A DNA stretch of 64,000 bases, taken from assembly GCF_002878395.1 (NCBI RefSeq), contig NC_061115.1:57007850-57071849 (forward strand). Direction: 5' to 3'. The notes under the pieces were generated by a model, which searched no databases, was not told where the DNA came from, and was given only the letters and a program-made list of their open reading frames with translations. A program made the translations under genes and the position numbers. Source of the stretch: Capsicum annuum. Its lineage: Eukaryota; Streptophyta; Magnoliopsida; Solanales; Solanaceae. The stretch's first letter is position 1; each line of letters starts with the position of its first letter. Below, piece by piece: positions 33,500 through 44,690 of the stretch.

Positions 33500-35125
33500 T
33501 TTGGGCGACACCAGGACCTTGACTTGAAAAATTGGGAAGCTCCTTTTTTAAGTCCTTTAATTGAAGATCCATCATAATTTGAGATCGAATTATTTTTACC
33601 TCATCTTCGTTATGTGTTCTGGGGGGAAGGTGAGATTTTACTTATCGTTATTATGGGAGACTTTTTATCTTGTCAACTTAAGGCATTCAAGTTAGTGGTG
33701 AGATGATATATTAGGTCTCTTGGATGGAATAGAGATGATATTTTTAAGATTCCCCCTAATATATGCACCTAGAAGATCAAACTTGAGCCTAAATTTGTAG
33801 CAAGTGTAGAACATAAAAGTATATGAAACCCTTTAAGTCATGAGGTTGTGAACAAAGAAATAATCGAGTGGATTGATGCGAGTATAGTCTATACTATCTC
33901 AAATGATACTTGGATGAGTCCCATCGAATGAATTCCCAATAAAGGTGGAATCATATTGGTCCCAAACAAGAAAAATGACCTTATACCCATCCATTTTTAT
34001 GGGATAAAAAGTATGTATTGATTATAGAAAGTTTAATTCATGGATGGAAAAAGATCACTTCACCATGCATTTAATAAATCAAATGCTTGATATCTTAGTA
34101 GTAAGGGTTGGTATTACTTCCTCGATGGATATTCGATCTATAATCAAATATAAATTGCCAATGAAGAACAAGGCAAAACTGTTTTACATGTCCCTATGGA
34201 ACATTTGCCTTCAAGTGCATGCCCTTTGGGCTATGGAATACATAACTACTTTTCAATGATGTATAATTTATATCTTCTTGGATATGGTTAAGTAATTGAT
34301 GTAGGTATTTATGGATGATTTCTCAGTTTTTGGTGATACATTCAAGGTTTCTATGAACACTTAGAGAAGGTGCTTGAAAGGCGTGTGGAAAATAATCTCA
34401 TATTGAATTGGAAAAATTTACACTTTATGGTAAAAGAGGTGATTGTTCTTGTACATAATATTTTGGGACAAGGAATACAAGTTGATCAAGCAAAAAAGGA
34501 GGTCATATCCAAGTTGCCCCCTCCGATTTCTATTAAAGGTGTAGAAGCTTGCTTAGCCATGTAAGTGTTTATAGAATGTTCATCAAAGATTTCTCTAAAA
34601 TTGCTCATCCTATGTGCAAGATCCTCGAGAAGGAAGTTATTTTTGAATTTGATGGAGATTTTGCGAGGCATTTAATTTCCTTAAGGATAAGCCTATCTCG
34701 ACTCCCATTATTGTGGCTAGTAATTGGTTACAACCTTTTGAGCTCATCTATGATGCAAGTGGTTATGCACTCATGGCAATGTTAGGGCTACAAAAGGATA
34801 AACTCTTCCATCTGATGCATTATGCTATCAAGTCACTAAATATGGCTCAACAAAATTATCTAATTATGGAACAAGAATTTCTTATCCTATTCTATGCATT
34901 TGAAAAATGTTAGGACTATTTATTGGGTACAAAGGTTATTTTGAATGTCAATCATGAGACTCTTTGGTATTTGATGGATAAGAAGGAAGACAAACATCAG
35001 TTGATTAGGTGGATTTTGCTCCTTCAAGAATATGATTTTAAAGTTAATCATCAGAAGGGTTATGAAAGCAAAGTGGCAGACCTTCTATGTTCAGGAGACT
35101 CATCTCTTAACCTGGACTTCACTTC
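33500..35125 (+). pseudogene. pol: Tat/Athila reverse transcriptase and RNase H remnant (N)
   Basis: The start reads LDLKNWEAPFLSPLIEDPS (33514), then LPHLRYVFWGEG, YIRSLGWNRDDIFKIPPNIC (33695-33770), VYTISNDTWMSP, a KDHFTM block (34050), and FMDDFSVFG with the intact catalytic FMDD at 34308-34319. The connection is LEKVLERRVENNLILNW, FMVKEVIVL, then FIKDFSKIAHPMCK. RNase H follows (FELIYDASGYALMAMLG at 34735, then LGTKVILNVNHETLWYLM at 34920), ending RWILLLQEYDFKVNHQKGYE and KVADLL (about 35090). At least five frameshifts. No gag, protease or integrase adjoins; it ends near LTR C. Confidence 0.85.
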
Positions 35126-35236
35126 CTTCTTTTGTGTAGCCTTAGGTACCATAGTACTTTTAAAAGGAGTTTTTAGTGATTGAAATACAACAACAGAACA
35201 ATAACTAAAAAGAAATTTTACCTCTAAATTCAGAGT

Positions 35237-37130
35237 TGTTATGACCCGAACCAGGGCCTAGTTGTGATAGGTATCTCGAGCCTACCGTGAGTAGGAGATG
35301 ACCCCCTTAGCCTAATATCCAGAACATAATAAAAGAATACAGTGGAACCCAACCAAATAGTAATAAGAATAATAGATAACCAAATTTAAACTTGATGAAT
35401 CAAAACTAACATCCAACCTATACTCGCCGACAAAAGCCTCTATAACCATAAATGACAAATAGGTTAGGATGAGCCCCCGACCATGACCAAAAAGAAAATC
35501 CAAGAGAAATATTAAGACAGAAAGGAAGTAGATGAAATGAGCGGGCCTTCTAAAAGATAGAGGCTTACCACTTCATAACAACTCAACAGATGTACCGAAC
35601 CACTTAACGCTACACAGGAGAAACATAACACCCTTCGGACCTTACATTATGAAATGATGTAGCGTCTAGGGACGGTCAGTGGGATAAGCATTGGTATGTA
35701 ACTCAGGAAAAGTGCTAAAATAATGTTAATGCCATAAACTAGTCAAAAATATATACACAACAATCATATATATGTATATAGGATGTCCTGAGAGGGACAA
35801 GGGTCATGAACAAGAGAGTGTAAACCATTAACCTAAACTGTGTAACTCGCTCCATCCTAATGAAAACTATGGGCTATATAGGTTCATCTCCCCCTGCTGA
35901 AAAGACCCCAGTGTGTGTTAGCTGCACGAACCAAGGAATTCGAAGGAAGAGCTAAGGACATCAAGGCTCTATCCATTCCAAATTTTATTTGTGTACCAAG
36001 TACACAGTCATATAGACACTACACCGGCAAATGTGGTTTCCAGTGTTAGTTCCCCATGGACTACACCTTCGCAGTGAGTTACACAATTCCCTTTAAGCCC
36101 AATTTAAAACCGTTTGCACATGATCCCAACCATAAACCCAGGAGTTTTATATTAAGGCATTTACTACTTGGCATCGTCATAGCAATTATGCTTGCTAGCT
36201 TATATAATAATGCCAAACAAATCTATATAACCACTAGAATTCTAAGTACTTTTTAAATCCAAAACCATGACCACCAAGGGCTTTTCACATCCGATTTAAC
36301 CAATTATCCATTAATCCAATGCAATGGTTTCATAAATAAGTTCAATTATGTAATTATCCATGTTGAAAAATCAGATTAACAAAATAGGTTGAGGTTAATG
36401 CCATTACCTAGCCATAAACTCATGTATTTGGAGAAACCTATGTTTCCCATTCCAATTCCCATAATAATGCACCCATTCAGTCCCAAAAGAAACCATAAAA
36501 TTATCAATTTAAAACATAGGAAAAGTAATTCAAGTAAGTCCAATCAAAACTCCTCAACCCAATTACATACCCATCAATTTAAACCACATGGATAATGAGT
36601 AAATAAACTCCATAATGTAAAATTAAAGTTAGGGAAAGAGATACATGCCTGAAGACACAAACAATTGAAAACAATTCAAAGTTTGGAGCCCAGATGATGA
36701 ATTCACTATAAAACCCTTGAATGTTCTTAGGTTTTGAGTTTGAGAGAGAAAGAGAATGATTTGATCTTTGAGAACTTAAGTAAATGGGGTTATTTGATGT
36801 TTAAAGGCCATACAAGGGGTAAAATTATGAAAATACCCTCACCCTAAGTGAAAAAACAAAAACTGGTTAACATAACAACGTGTCACGCCAATATTGCAGA
36901 GGCTAGCCTTCATTCCATGTTGCTATTGCAGAGCTTATCCTCCGTGACACTCTAGTATCGCGGACCCTTACTGCCTCGGGATCCTAAAATGACCTTGAAC
37001 CCCTTCCAGAAATTCAAAAACTTTCCCAAACCACCCTTTTAATACCCCTAAACATAATTCAAGTAAAAAATGGACAAAATAAATGCGAGAGGGTCAAATA
37101 CAAATCATCAAAGTTTTGAGGGGTCTTACA
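35237..37130 (-). mobile_element. 3' LTR of element C
   Basis: On the minus strand it starts TGTAAGACCCCTC (37130) and ends GGTCATAACA (35237). 1894 bp. It carries a TATATATGTATATAGG tract at about 35767 and TGAGAGAGAAAGAGAATGA near 36740. It aligns with 42126-44027 and, in part, with LTR I. Confidence 0.9.
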
Positions 37131-37150
37131 TTACCCCTCTCAGGATCACA
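37131..37150 (-). other. Polypurine tract of element C
   Basis: The minus strand reads CTGAGAGGGGTAA directly before the LTR start. TCATTCGGGGATG, the complement of the usual 'TTCGAGGACGAA' position, precedes it. Confidence 0.75.
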
Positions 37151-38785
37151 TCCCCGAATGAGGAGTTAGGCTATTTTCTACCATGTCATTAGAAAGAATG
37201 TAACAGAATTAAATGACAAATTTTGAAATGCGACAGAAGGATAATGAAACTCATACCTCAAGCACTCTCATCCAACATAGGGAATAAAAATGGTATTTGA
37301 CCTTCATAGCTTCCTCACCTTCCCATGTAGCTTCTTCCACCTTTTGATTTATCCAAGGAATATTCATTGAAACAAAATTTTTAGTCCTCAATCTACGAAC
37401 TTTCCTTTTCAATATCTCAATCGGGACATTCTCATATCATAAATAATTTGTAACACCAACATTATCAATAGGCATTATTAAGGAAGGATCACACACACAC
37501 TTTTTCAGCATAGACACATGGAAAACATAATAAATAAAGGCCAAACTTGCTAGGAAATCGAACTCATAAGCGAGATTCCAAATTCACCACATAATTTGAT
37601 ATAGTCCAAAATAACAAGGACTGAGCTTCCCCTTCTTCCCAAACCTCATGATTCAATTCATAGGAAACACCTTCACGAAAACCCAATCACTCACTTCAAA
37701 CTCCAACTCCTTTCGCCTTACATCCGTAAGACTTTTGGAAACTTTGAGCAGCCATAAGTCTTTCTCTAATTACCTTCACTTTCTCCGTGGCTTGGAGAAC
37801 CAAGTCAGCACCAAACAATCTAGTCTCACCAGCCTCAAACCATCCAACAGGAGACCTACACCTCCTACCATAGAGGGCCTCAAATGAAGCCATCTGAATG
37901 CTAGAATGGTCACTATTATTGTACCGTAAATTCAATAAAAGGCAAATGATTAACCCAACTCCCCTTAATATCAATTAGCATATCCTCCAAAGTCTGAATT
38001 GTACACTCTGCTTGGCCATCCATTTGAGGGTGGAAAGCCATGCTCAGGTTCACCTAAGTCCCCAAACCTTTCTTAAATAAGCACCAAAAGTGAGAAGAAA
38101 ACTGCGTACCTAGGTATAAAATAATGGACACCGGTGCTCCATGCAACTTATCTATCTTTCAAATGAATAACTTAGTATGATCCTCTTCTGAGTATTTAGT
38201 CCTCACAGATAAAAAATGAGAAGAAATAGCCATTCTATCCACAATGGTCCAAATAGAATCATACTAATTACGAGATCGCAAAAAACCCATAACAAAAGCC
38301 ATATTAATCATCCCCCACTTCCACATGGGCAACTATATCTCTTGAAACATGCCACTGCACTTCAAATGCTCAACCTTGAACTGCTGATAAATAATGCACT
38401 TAGCTACAAAGTTCGCCACATCTTTCTTCATATTGTTCCACTAATAGGTTTCCTTCAAGTCATGGTACATATTAGTCGAACTCAAATTAATTATTTATCT
38501 AGACTCGTGAGCCTTAGTCAAAATTATTTCTCGCATCCCATATATGTCAGGAACACATAATCTTCCTTAATACCTCAGAATGCTAACTCTTCCAATCTCG
38601 AATGCCATAACCTTCTGCTGACCTACATCATCCTTAATTTGCATAAATATGGGATCTAAAGTGTATTTCTCCTTTACGTCAACATCAAGAGATAATTTAA
38701 CCACTTTTTGAACAATTAATCCCCCATCCTTAGAGTCCAAGAGATAAACTCCCAAATTAGCCAACTTGTGAATACCCTTTTACTT
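37151..38785 (-). pseudogene. pol: Tekay-type integrase and C-terminal domain remnant (element C)
   Basis: Minus strand: the linker LGVYLLDSKDGGLIV (38760) leads to a damaged HHCC finger, then the core YDSIWTIVDRMA (38240), SIILYLGTQFSSHFW (38120), MAFHPQMDGQAECTIQTLED (38040-37985), LPFIEF, and MASFEALYGRRCRSPVGWFEAG (37890-37830). The second catalytic Asp (SDRGTQF) reads YLGTQF, and the third position has C for E-R in DGQAECTIQ, with E kept. The distal part (37151-37650) shows only fragments of the tail and chromodomain. Multiple frameshifts. Confidence 0.8.
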
Positions 38786-39262
38786 GCCCTCTTTTCTCCC
38801 CATCAACATCTGATAGGATCCCCATAGACAGCATTCTAAGAGTATCACTAACAATATTAGCTTTACCTTGATGGTAGAACAACCTCATGTTGTAATCCTT
38901 AAGCAACTCAAGCGATCGCCTCTATCTAGGATTTAATTCCTTCTACATAAAAACATATTGCAAACTCTTATGGTCTAAATAAATATCCACATACACCCTA
39001 TACAAATAATTGTGCCAGATTTTTAATGAAAAGACCAAAATAACCAACTCTTGATCGTGAGTCAGGTAATTCCTCTTATGAACCATAAGCTGCCTAGAAG
39101 CATAAGATACAACCCCATCATGCTGCATCAAAACATAACCCAGTACCAAATAAGATGCATCATAATATACAATAAACCCATTATTATCCTCGGGTATGAT
39201 CAAACCAGGCACAAAAGTCAACTTATCCTGCAACTTCTCAAAACTACTCTCCCGAGCATGGG
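38786..39262 (-). pseudogene. pol: Tekay-type RNase H (element C)
   Basis: GFIVYYDASYLVLGYVLMQ (39180-39120) holds the first catalytic Asp, HDQELVILVF the Glu (about 39045) and YLDHKSLQYV a further Asp (about 38960). The frame is open for about 95 codons (39233-38943), one of the best-kept stretches of the element. It ends with LFYHQGKANIVSDTLRMLSM. It removes the RNA strand during cDNA synthesis in the family. Confidence 0.8.
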
Positions 39263-40250
39263 ACTACAAAAACTTAAACTTTTTCTGAGTTAGCTTCTTT
39301 ATCAAAGAAACAATAGATGAGAAACTCTCAACAAACTTCTGATAATACCCAACCAAGCCCAAAAATCTCCTAATATCGGTTGGAGTCATGGGTTTAGGCC
39401 ATTTTTTAACTGCCTTAACTTTCTGTGGATCCACCTTGATCCCTTCACTAGAAACAACATTCCCCAGAAAAGTATAACATTCAGCCAAAAATCACACTTA
39501 GATATTTTGACATACAATTTTTGATCCTTAAGAGTTTGCAACACAATTCAGAGGTAATTGGTTTGATCCTCCTCACTTTTGCAGTACACCAAGATGTCAT
39601 CAATGAGGACAATAACAAATAGATCCATAAACTCTTTGAACACCCAATTAAAAAGATCTATAAAAGTAGTTGGAGTATTATTCAACCCATGTAATATAAC
39701 CAAAAACTCATAATGGTCATATCAGGTTCAAAAATTAGTCTTTGAAATTTCAACCTCTCTAATTTTCATCTTATGATATCTTCAATGAAGATCAATCATA
39801 GAGAAACATCTAGCGCCTTGAAGCTGGTCGAATAGGTCATCAATACTAGGACGAGGGTACTTATTTTTCACAGTCACCTTATTCAGTTGGCAATAGTTTA
39901 TACACATACGAAGAGACCCATTTTCTATTTTCATGAAAATTACAAGAGCACCCAACAAAGAAACACTACAATGAATGAACCCTTTATAAAAAAGATATTT
40001 TATCTACTTCTTAAGTTTCTTTAGATTAGCCTGAGTCATCTTATAAGGAGGAATAGAAACAGGATGGGTATCCAGTAGAAGATCAGTCCCAAAGTCTATT
40101 TCCCTATTAGGAGGAATTCTGAGAAGATCATCAGGAAACACTTCAAGAAATTCATTAACCACAAGGTCGATCGCAATGAGGGACTCTCAAAAGTAGAATC
40201 CATAAACTAAACTAGTGATACAAACACCCTTAGGAAATCAACTTCTTATC
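39263..40250 (-). pseudogene. pol: Tekay-type reverse transcriptase remnant (element C)
   Basis: The connection region is clean: FLGNVVSSEGIKVDPQKV, WPKPMTPTDIRRFLGLVGYY (39470-39350). The catalytic box is LIDDILVYC at 39596-39607 with both Asp kept. Upstream (39700-40150) only scraps remain in three frames, including CVYKLLPTE for the usual CIDYRQLN and the complement of an IDLLPGT-like segment near 40060. Many stops. Confidence 0.75.
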
Positions 40251-40640
40251 TTAAAGATAGGAAATAAACCTCCTTTTGGGCACTAAGGTACTCCTCTCCC
40301 ATTCAATCATTGGTTCATTGGGGAATTTAAAACTGACCTTTCAGGTCTTACAATCCATAGAAGCATAGCATGAATAAAGCTAATCCATCCGCAAGAATAT
40401 ATCAAAATCCACCATATCAAGTTCTATCTAATCCACCATCATCTTTCTTGGAATGGTAGACACCATAAAATCCCTATAGATTTTTCCAGCGATAATAGAA
40501 TCACCTACTAGAGTCAAAATAAATAAGGGGTCGAAAATGCTTTCTGGACCGAAACCAAAATTTACAGCCATATAAGGGGTCACATAATATAGGGTAGAAC
40601 CTGGATCAAGCAAACATTAAACATCATAAGAGAAGAGTAG
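40251..40640 (-). pseudogene. pol: Tekay-type aspartic protease (element C)
   Basis: CLLDPGSTLYYVTPYMAVNF carries an unchanged DPG active site at 40599-40607. The domain goes on with VGDSIIAGKIYRDF and, after a stop, ELDMVDFDIFLRMD for the second motif. Of the four protease copies readable here, this is the only one with an intact catalytic triplet. Confidence 0.8.
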
Positions 40641-41915
40641 TAACATACCAGTGACAACATCAGGGGATGCCTCATATTTCTGATGAGTACCAAGTGCATA
40701 GAGATAATTTTGGCCAATACCAACACTCAAAGTGGCACCCTTAGGTGTCAGAGCTAAAGAGGTGGCGATAAAAAACTTATTAGATCCAATGGGAACTTTG
40801 GATATAGAACAATTTCTATGCAGATAACCAGGAAGATTAAGCTTCACTAGCCTGAAATTGGGCACCCTATTCCTTAGGACCATTGCTACTCTTAAAACTA
40901 TAATCACTTGAAGGCTTAGGATAAGGAGCACTAGCTATTCAATAAGAATTTCCTCAATTCTTTTTCTTAGTCTATTATATACAATCTCTCCTGCTGTTCT
41001 ATGACCTATACCCTACTTTGAATACCTATACTTCTTGTTCTACCTCTCTCCCATCTCTACTTACTTCTTCTTTTATCCTCTACCTATTGTATGTAAACCA
41101 CTATTCTGGAGATGTCAATATCATTGTTCAACTTCATAGCCTTACACTTTAATACCAAATCACGGGACAATCTAAAAGAAAACGTTCTTATTTTGGACCT
41201 TAAATTAGCCACTAACTCTAGCATATAAAAGGACAACTATTGAAATTTCAGAGCATACTCCTTCACACTCATCTTCCCTGCTTTAACTTCACAAACTCTT
41301 CAACCTTAGCTTGCCTCAACTACTAAGGAAAGAAGTGATCATGAAAAGAATCTAAAAACTTACCCTACACTACTAGCTCAGCATTGTTACCCCTCAAGCT
41401 TCCAACTTCTCATACCACTAATAAGCAATATATTTCAATTGATAAGAAGTAAACTCTACACCCTTAGAATTGGTAGCATACATAATCCTAAAAATCTTCT
41501 CCATCTCATCAATAAACCCCTAAGGATCCTTCTAAAATTTAGATCTTGTAAAGCTTAGGGGAATCAATCTCATAAACTATCCAACCCAAGTGACTTCAGA
41601 TGAATGAGCAACAAAACCAATACAATCAGAATGATAGGACTGTGATGCCACCAATTGAGTAAACATATGAATAGACTAATGGAACTAAACATTAGATATA
41701 TCTCCCTAAGGCACCTGCTCATGCATGTCACCAACTCGAGAAGCCTAAGAAGGACTAGTAAGGATCGGCGGAACCCTACTTGGAGTAGTACAATTAGTAG
41801 GGACCCTAGATCGGGTATGCACTCCATAAGTAGGTTGAGTTCCCTCCATATTGTCCCCAGGTGGGATAGAAGTTCCAGTAGAGTTTCTATAATAGTTACA
41901 TCTTTGGGGAGGCAT
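40641..41915 (-). pseudogene. gag: Tekay-type gag remnant (element C)
   Basis: The ATG at 41915 opens MPPQRCNYYRNSTGTS. The family start is MPPR/K, and it lies 195 bases after the PBS, so this start is sound. Then come RSRVPTNCTTPSRVPPI, DPXGFIDEMEKIFRIMYATN (41520-41470) and GVEFTSYQLKYIAY. The zinc knuckle near 40800-40850 reads LVKLNLPGYLHRNCSISK: the first two Cys and the His are gone. At least fifteen stops and several frameshifts. Confidence 0.75.
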
Positions 41916-42109
41916 AATTTGAAATATGAGTAAGCCAGGAGGTAGAGGAGTCTCATGACACAAGACTCTATAGCCCAAAATAGAATACAAGAAAGGGAAA
42001 TAAATCTAAATACCTCATAGCCTCTCCCTTATAAGTGTGGTATGCTACACACTAATAAAATGGGCTCTACTCGACATGGTTTTATGGAAACCTAATGTCC
42101 TAGAACCAT

Positions 42110-42121
42110 ACTCTAATACCA
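42110..42121 (-). other. Primer binding site of element C
   Basis: Minus strand TGGTATTAGAGT, two or three changes from the initiator-Met site TGGTATCAGAGC. Four bases separate it from the LTR end at 42126. Confidence 0.85.
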
Positions 42122-42125
42122 TGAT

Positions 42126-44027
42126 CGTCATGACCCAAACTAGGCCCTAGTCATGATAGATATCTCATGCCTACTGTGAGCCGAAGACCATTCTCTTAGA
42201 CTAACTTCCAGAATACAATAAAAAATATATCATAATCCAACCAAATAGTAATAAGATAGATAAATAATCAAATGTGAACTCTATGAATCAAAACCAACAT
42301 CAAACTTACACTCGTCCACAAAAGCCTCTAAAACCAAAAATGCCAACTAGGTCGGGATATGCTACCAACCATGACCAAAAAGAAAATCCAAGAGAAATAC
42401 TAAGACATAATAGAAATAGATGAAATGACCAGGCCTTTTGAAAGATGGAGGCTCGTTACTTTACAATATTTCAACAGATGTACCAAACTACCTAACACTT
42501 CACAGGAGCAATAAAACTCCCTTCGAGCCCTACATCATGAAATAATATAGCATCCAGTGATATTTAGTGGGATAAGCACTGGCATGTAAATTAGGGAAAG
42601 TGATAAAATAATGCTAATTCCAAAAACCGGTCCAAACCATATATTCAACAAACACATATACATATATAGGATGTCGAGATAGGCATAAAAGTGTTATGAA
42701 CATGATAGTTTAAACCATTAACCTAAAATGTGAAGACCGCTCCATCCTAATAGCACCCACAGTCTATATGGGTCCAGCTCCCCTTGTGAAAAGGGCCTAG
42801 TATGTGTTAGTCACATGAATCAAGGAATTTGATGGAAGGCTAAAGGCACCTAGGATCTAGCCATTCCAAAATATAATGTGTGTACCAAGCACATGGTCAT
42901 ATAGACCCCTATGCTGACAAATATTTTTTTCAGTGTTAGTTCGCCCGAAACTAAACCTTCACAGTGAGCTTCACATTTCCATTTAAGCCTAAATTAAAAT
43001 AGTTTGCACATAATCATAACCATAAACCCAGGAGTCTTATATTAAGGCATTTACCACTTGGTATCTTCATACTAATTATGCTTGCAATTTTATATAGTAA
43101 TGCCAAACAAATCCATCTAACCATTAGACTCCCGAGTTGAATTTTAAATCTAAACCATAGACACCAAGGGCTTTTGAAATCCGTTTTAACTAATTATCCA
43201 TTAATGCAATGCAATGTATTCATAAATAAGTTGTATTATGCAATTAACTATTTTTAAAAATCAAATTTACAAAAATGGGTTGAGGTTAATGCTATTACTA
43301 AGCCAAAAACACATCAATTTAGGAAAAGCCATGTTTCCCTTTCCAATTCTTATAACAATGCTCCCATTGAGTCCAAAAAATCATAAATTAAAGCATAAAG
43401 TCATAAATTTATAACATAGGAAAAGTAATTCTAGTAATTATAATCAAAACACCTCAACCCAATTCCAAACCCATCAATTTAAACAACATGGATAATGAGT
43501 AAATAAATCCCACAATGTAAAATTAAAGTTAGGGAATAAGACACAAGCCTGAAATATACAAGTAATTGAAAACAACTCAAACTTTGGAGCCCGAATGAAA
43601 GATTCACAATAAAACCCTTGAATGTTCTTGGATTTTGAGTTTGAGAGAGAAAGATCTAATCATTGAAAACTGAAGGGAATGGGGTTATTTTGTGTTTAAA
43701 GGTCACACGAGGGTAAAAATACCAAAAACCCCTCACCCCAAGTGAAAAAAACAAAAACTAGGTATTCTTAACACAACAATGTGGTACATCAATATCGTGG
43801 AGGCTAGCCTCCATGCCATGCAGCTATCACAAAGGTTATCCCCCATGATATGCTAGTACCGCAGACCCGCACTACCCCAAGGTAGAAAAATGACCTCGAA
43901 CCCCTTCCAAAAATTCGGAAACTTTTCCAAACAACCCTTTTAATACCACTAAACAAAATTAAAGTCAAAAATTGACATTACGAATGTGAGAGGATAAAAA
44001 GTAAAATCATCAAGGTTGTGAGATGTA
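42126..44027 (-). mobile_element. 5' LTR of element C
   Basis: Aligned with 35237-37130. It ends (low side) at CGTCATGACCC where the partner has TGTTATGACCC. The outer start reads TACATCTCAC on the minus strand where the partner has TGTAAGACCCCTCA, so a few bases are lost at the tip. It contains the same internal landmarks (GGGTCCAGCTCCCC at 42769 and the AAACCCAGGAGT block at 43024). Confidence 0.85.
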
Positions 44028-44690
44028 AGACTATGTACGACCCCACCTATGGGCCGTAAGTAGAACCTACGGGGTCATAGTTAGCCTTTGTAGGTAGCAT
44101 ACAAACCCTGAACCTGCAGGTCTTTAAGTATGACACCTACGTAGCCCCCTACGATCTCGTAGGCATAACTTACATTCTTCTAAGTAAGGTTCATGGGTTC
44201 CAACTGAGGGCATGCCAAATTTTTAACAAAAAATTACATCCAACACAGACAAATTTTCAATTTTTAGACTAAATTCAGCCACTACAACATACAAAATGCT
44301 AAGTTCCATAGGTATTTAACAAAACATTTAACTTATTCAACTTTTATTTCTACTTTTAGAGTGATCACGTGCTTCTTAAATCAACAATCACGCATTAATT
44401 GATATTTCACAAGTTTAAGGCTTGAAATATTTCAAGACTATAAGAATTTAGTAATTCCAAGTGACATCTTATGTTATATGTTGAAAATTATTTTTTGAAA
44501 CTAGATTGATTTAGCAAAACCTTACTTGTAGTGAAGATTCTAGAAGTAAAAGTTGAACAAGTGATTTAGCCCTAGGTTCTCAGTAGAATGTGTGCAATAG
44601 GGTGTAGTGGATGAGTTTTGCCTTTTAAACTGTGGAATGGGAGTTGGAGAGTTAGAATTGAATATGCAATCAAATCAAATATCCAACCAG
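44028..44690. other. Unclassified LTR-like fragment rich in CCTACG palindromes
   Basis: It begins near TGTACGACCCCACC and carries GGCCGTAAGTAG, CCTACGGGGTC and the palindromic CCTACGATCTCGTAGG at 44148-44163, the style of the first third of a Tekay LTR. The rest (44230-44690) is AT-rich with no frame and a GCCCTAGGTTCTC segment at 44570. Orientation is unclear, because the two halves suggest opposite strands. It is probably an LTR fragment trapped between C and D. Confidence 0.4.

Larger units (their letters stand above)
35237..44027 (-). mobile_element. Tekay-type element C, both LTRs present
   Basis: 3' LTR 35237-37130, purine tract, integrase to gag on the minus strand, PBS at 42110-42121, 5' LTR 42126-44027. 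The flanks AGAGT (35232-35236) and AGACT (44028-44032) match at four of five bases and may be the target duplication. All domains are present in order, but every one is broken by stops or frameshifts. Confidence 0.85.

Noticed and set aside
33499..33515. Primer site TTTGGGCGACACCAGG
   Set aside because: It can equally be coding sequence just upstream of the pol motif LDLKNWEAPF, and the match to known primer sites is weak.
36056..36595. Two plus-strand ORFs inside an LTR
   Set aside because: They lie in the 3' LTR of C and show no family resemblance; the homologous places in the other LTR copy are not open.
38216..38560. Plus-strand ORF of 114 codons
   Set aside because: Antisense to the integrase of element C; the minus-strand motifs explain the region.
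41655..41933. Plus-strand ORF of 92 codons
   Set aside because: Antisense to the gag start of element C (MPPQR at 41915 on the minus strand).
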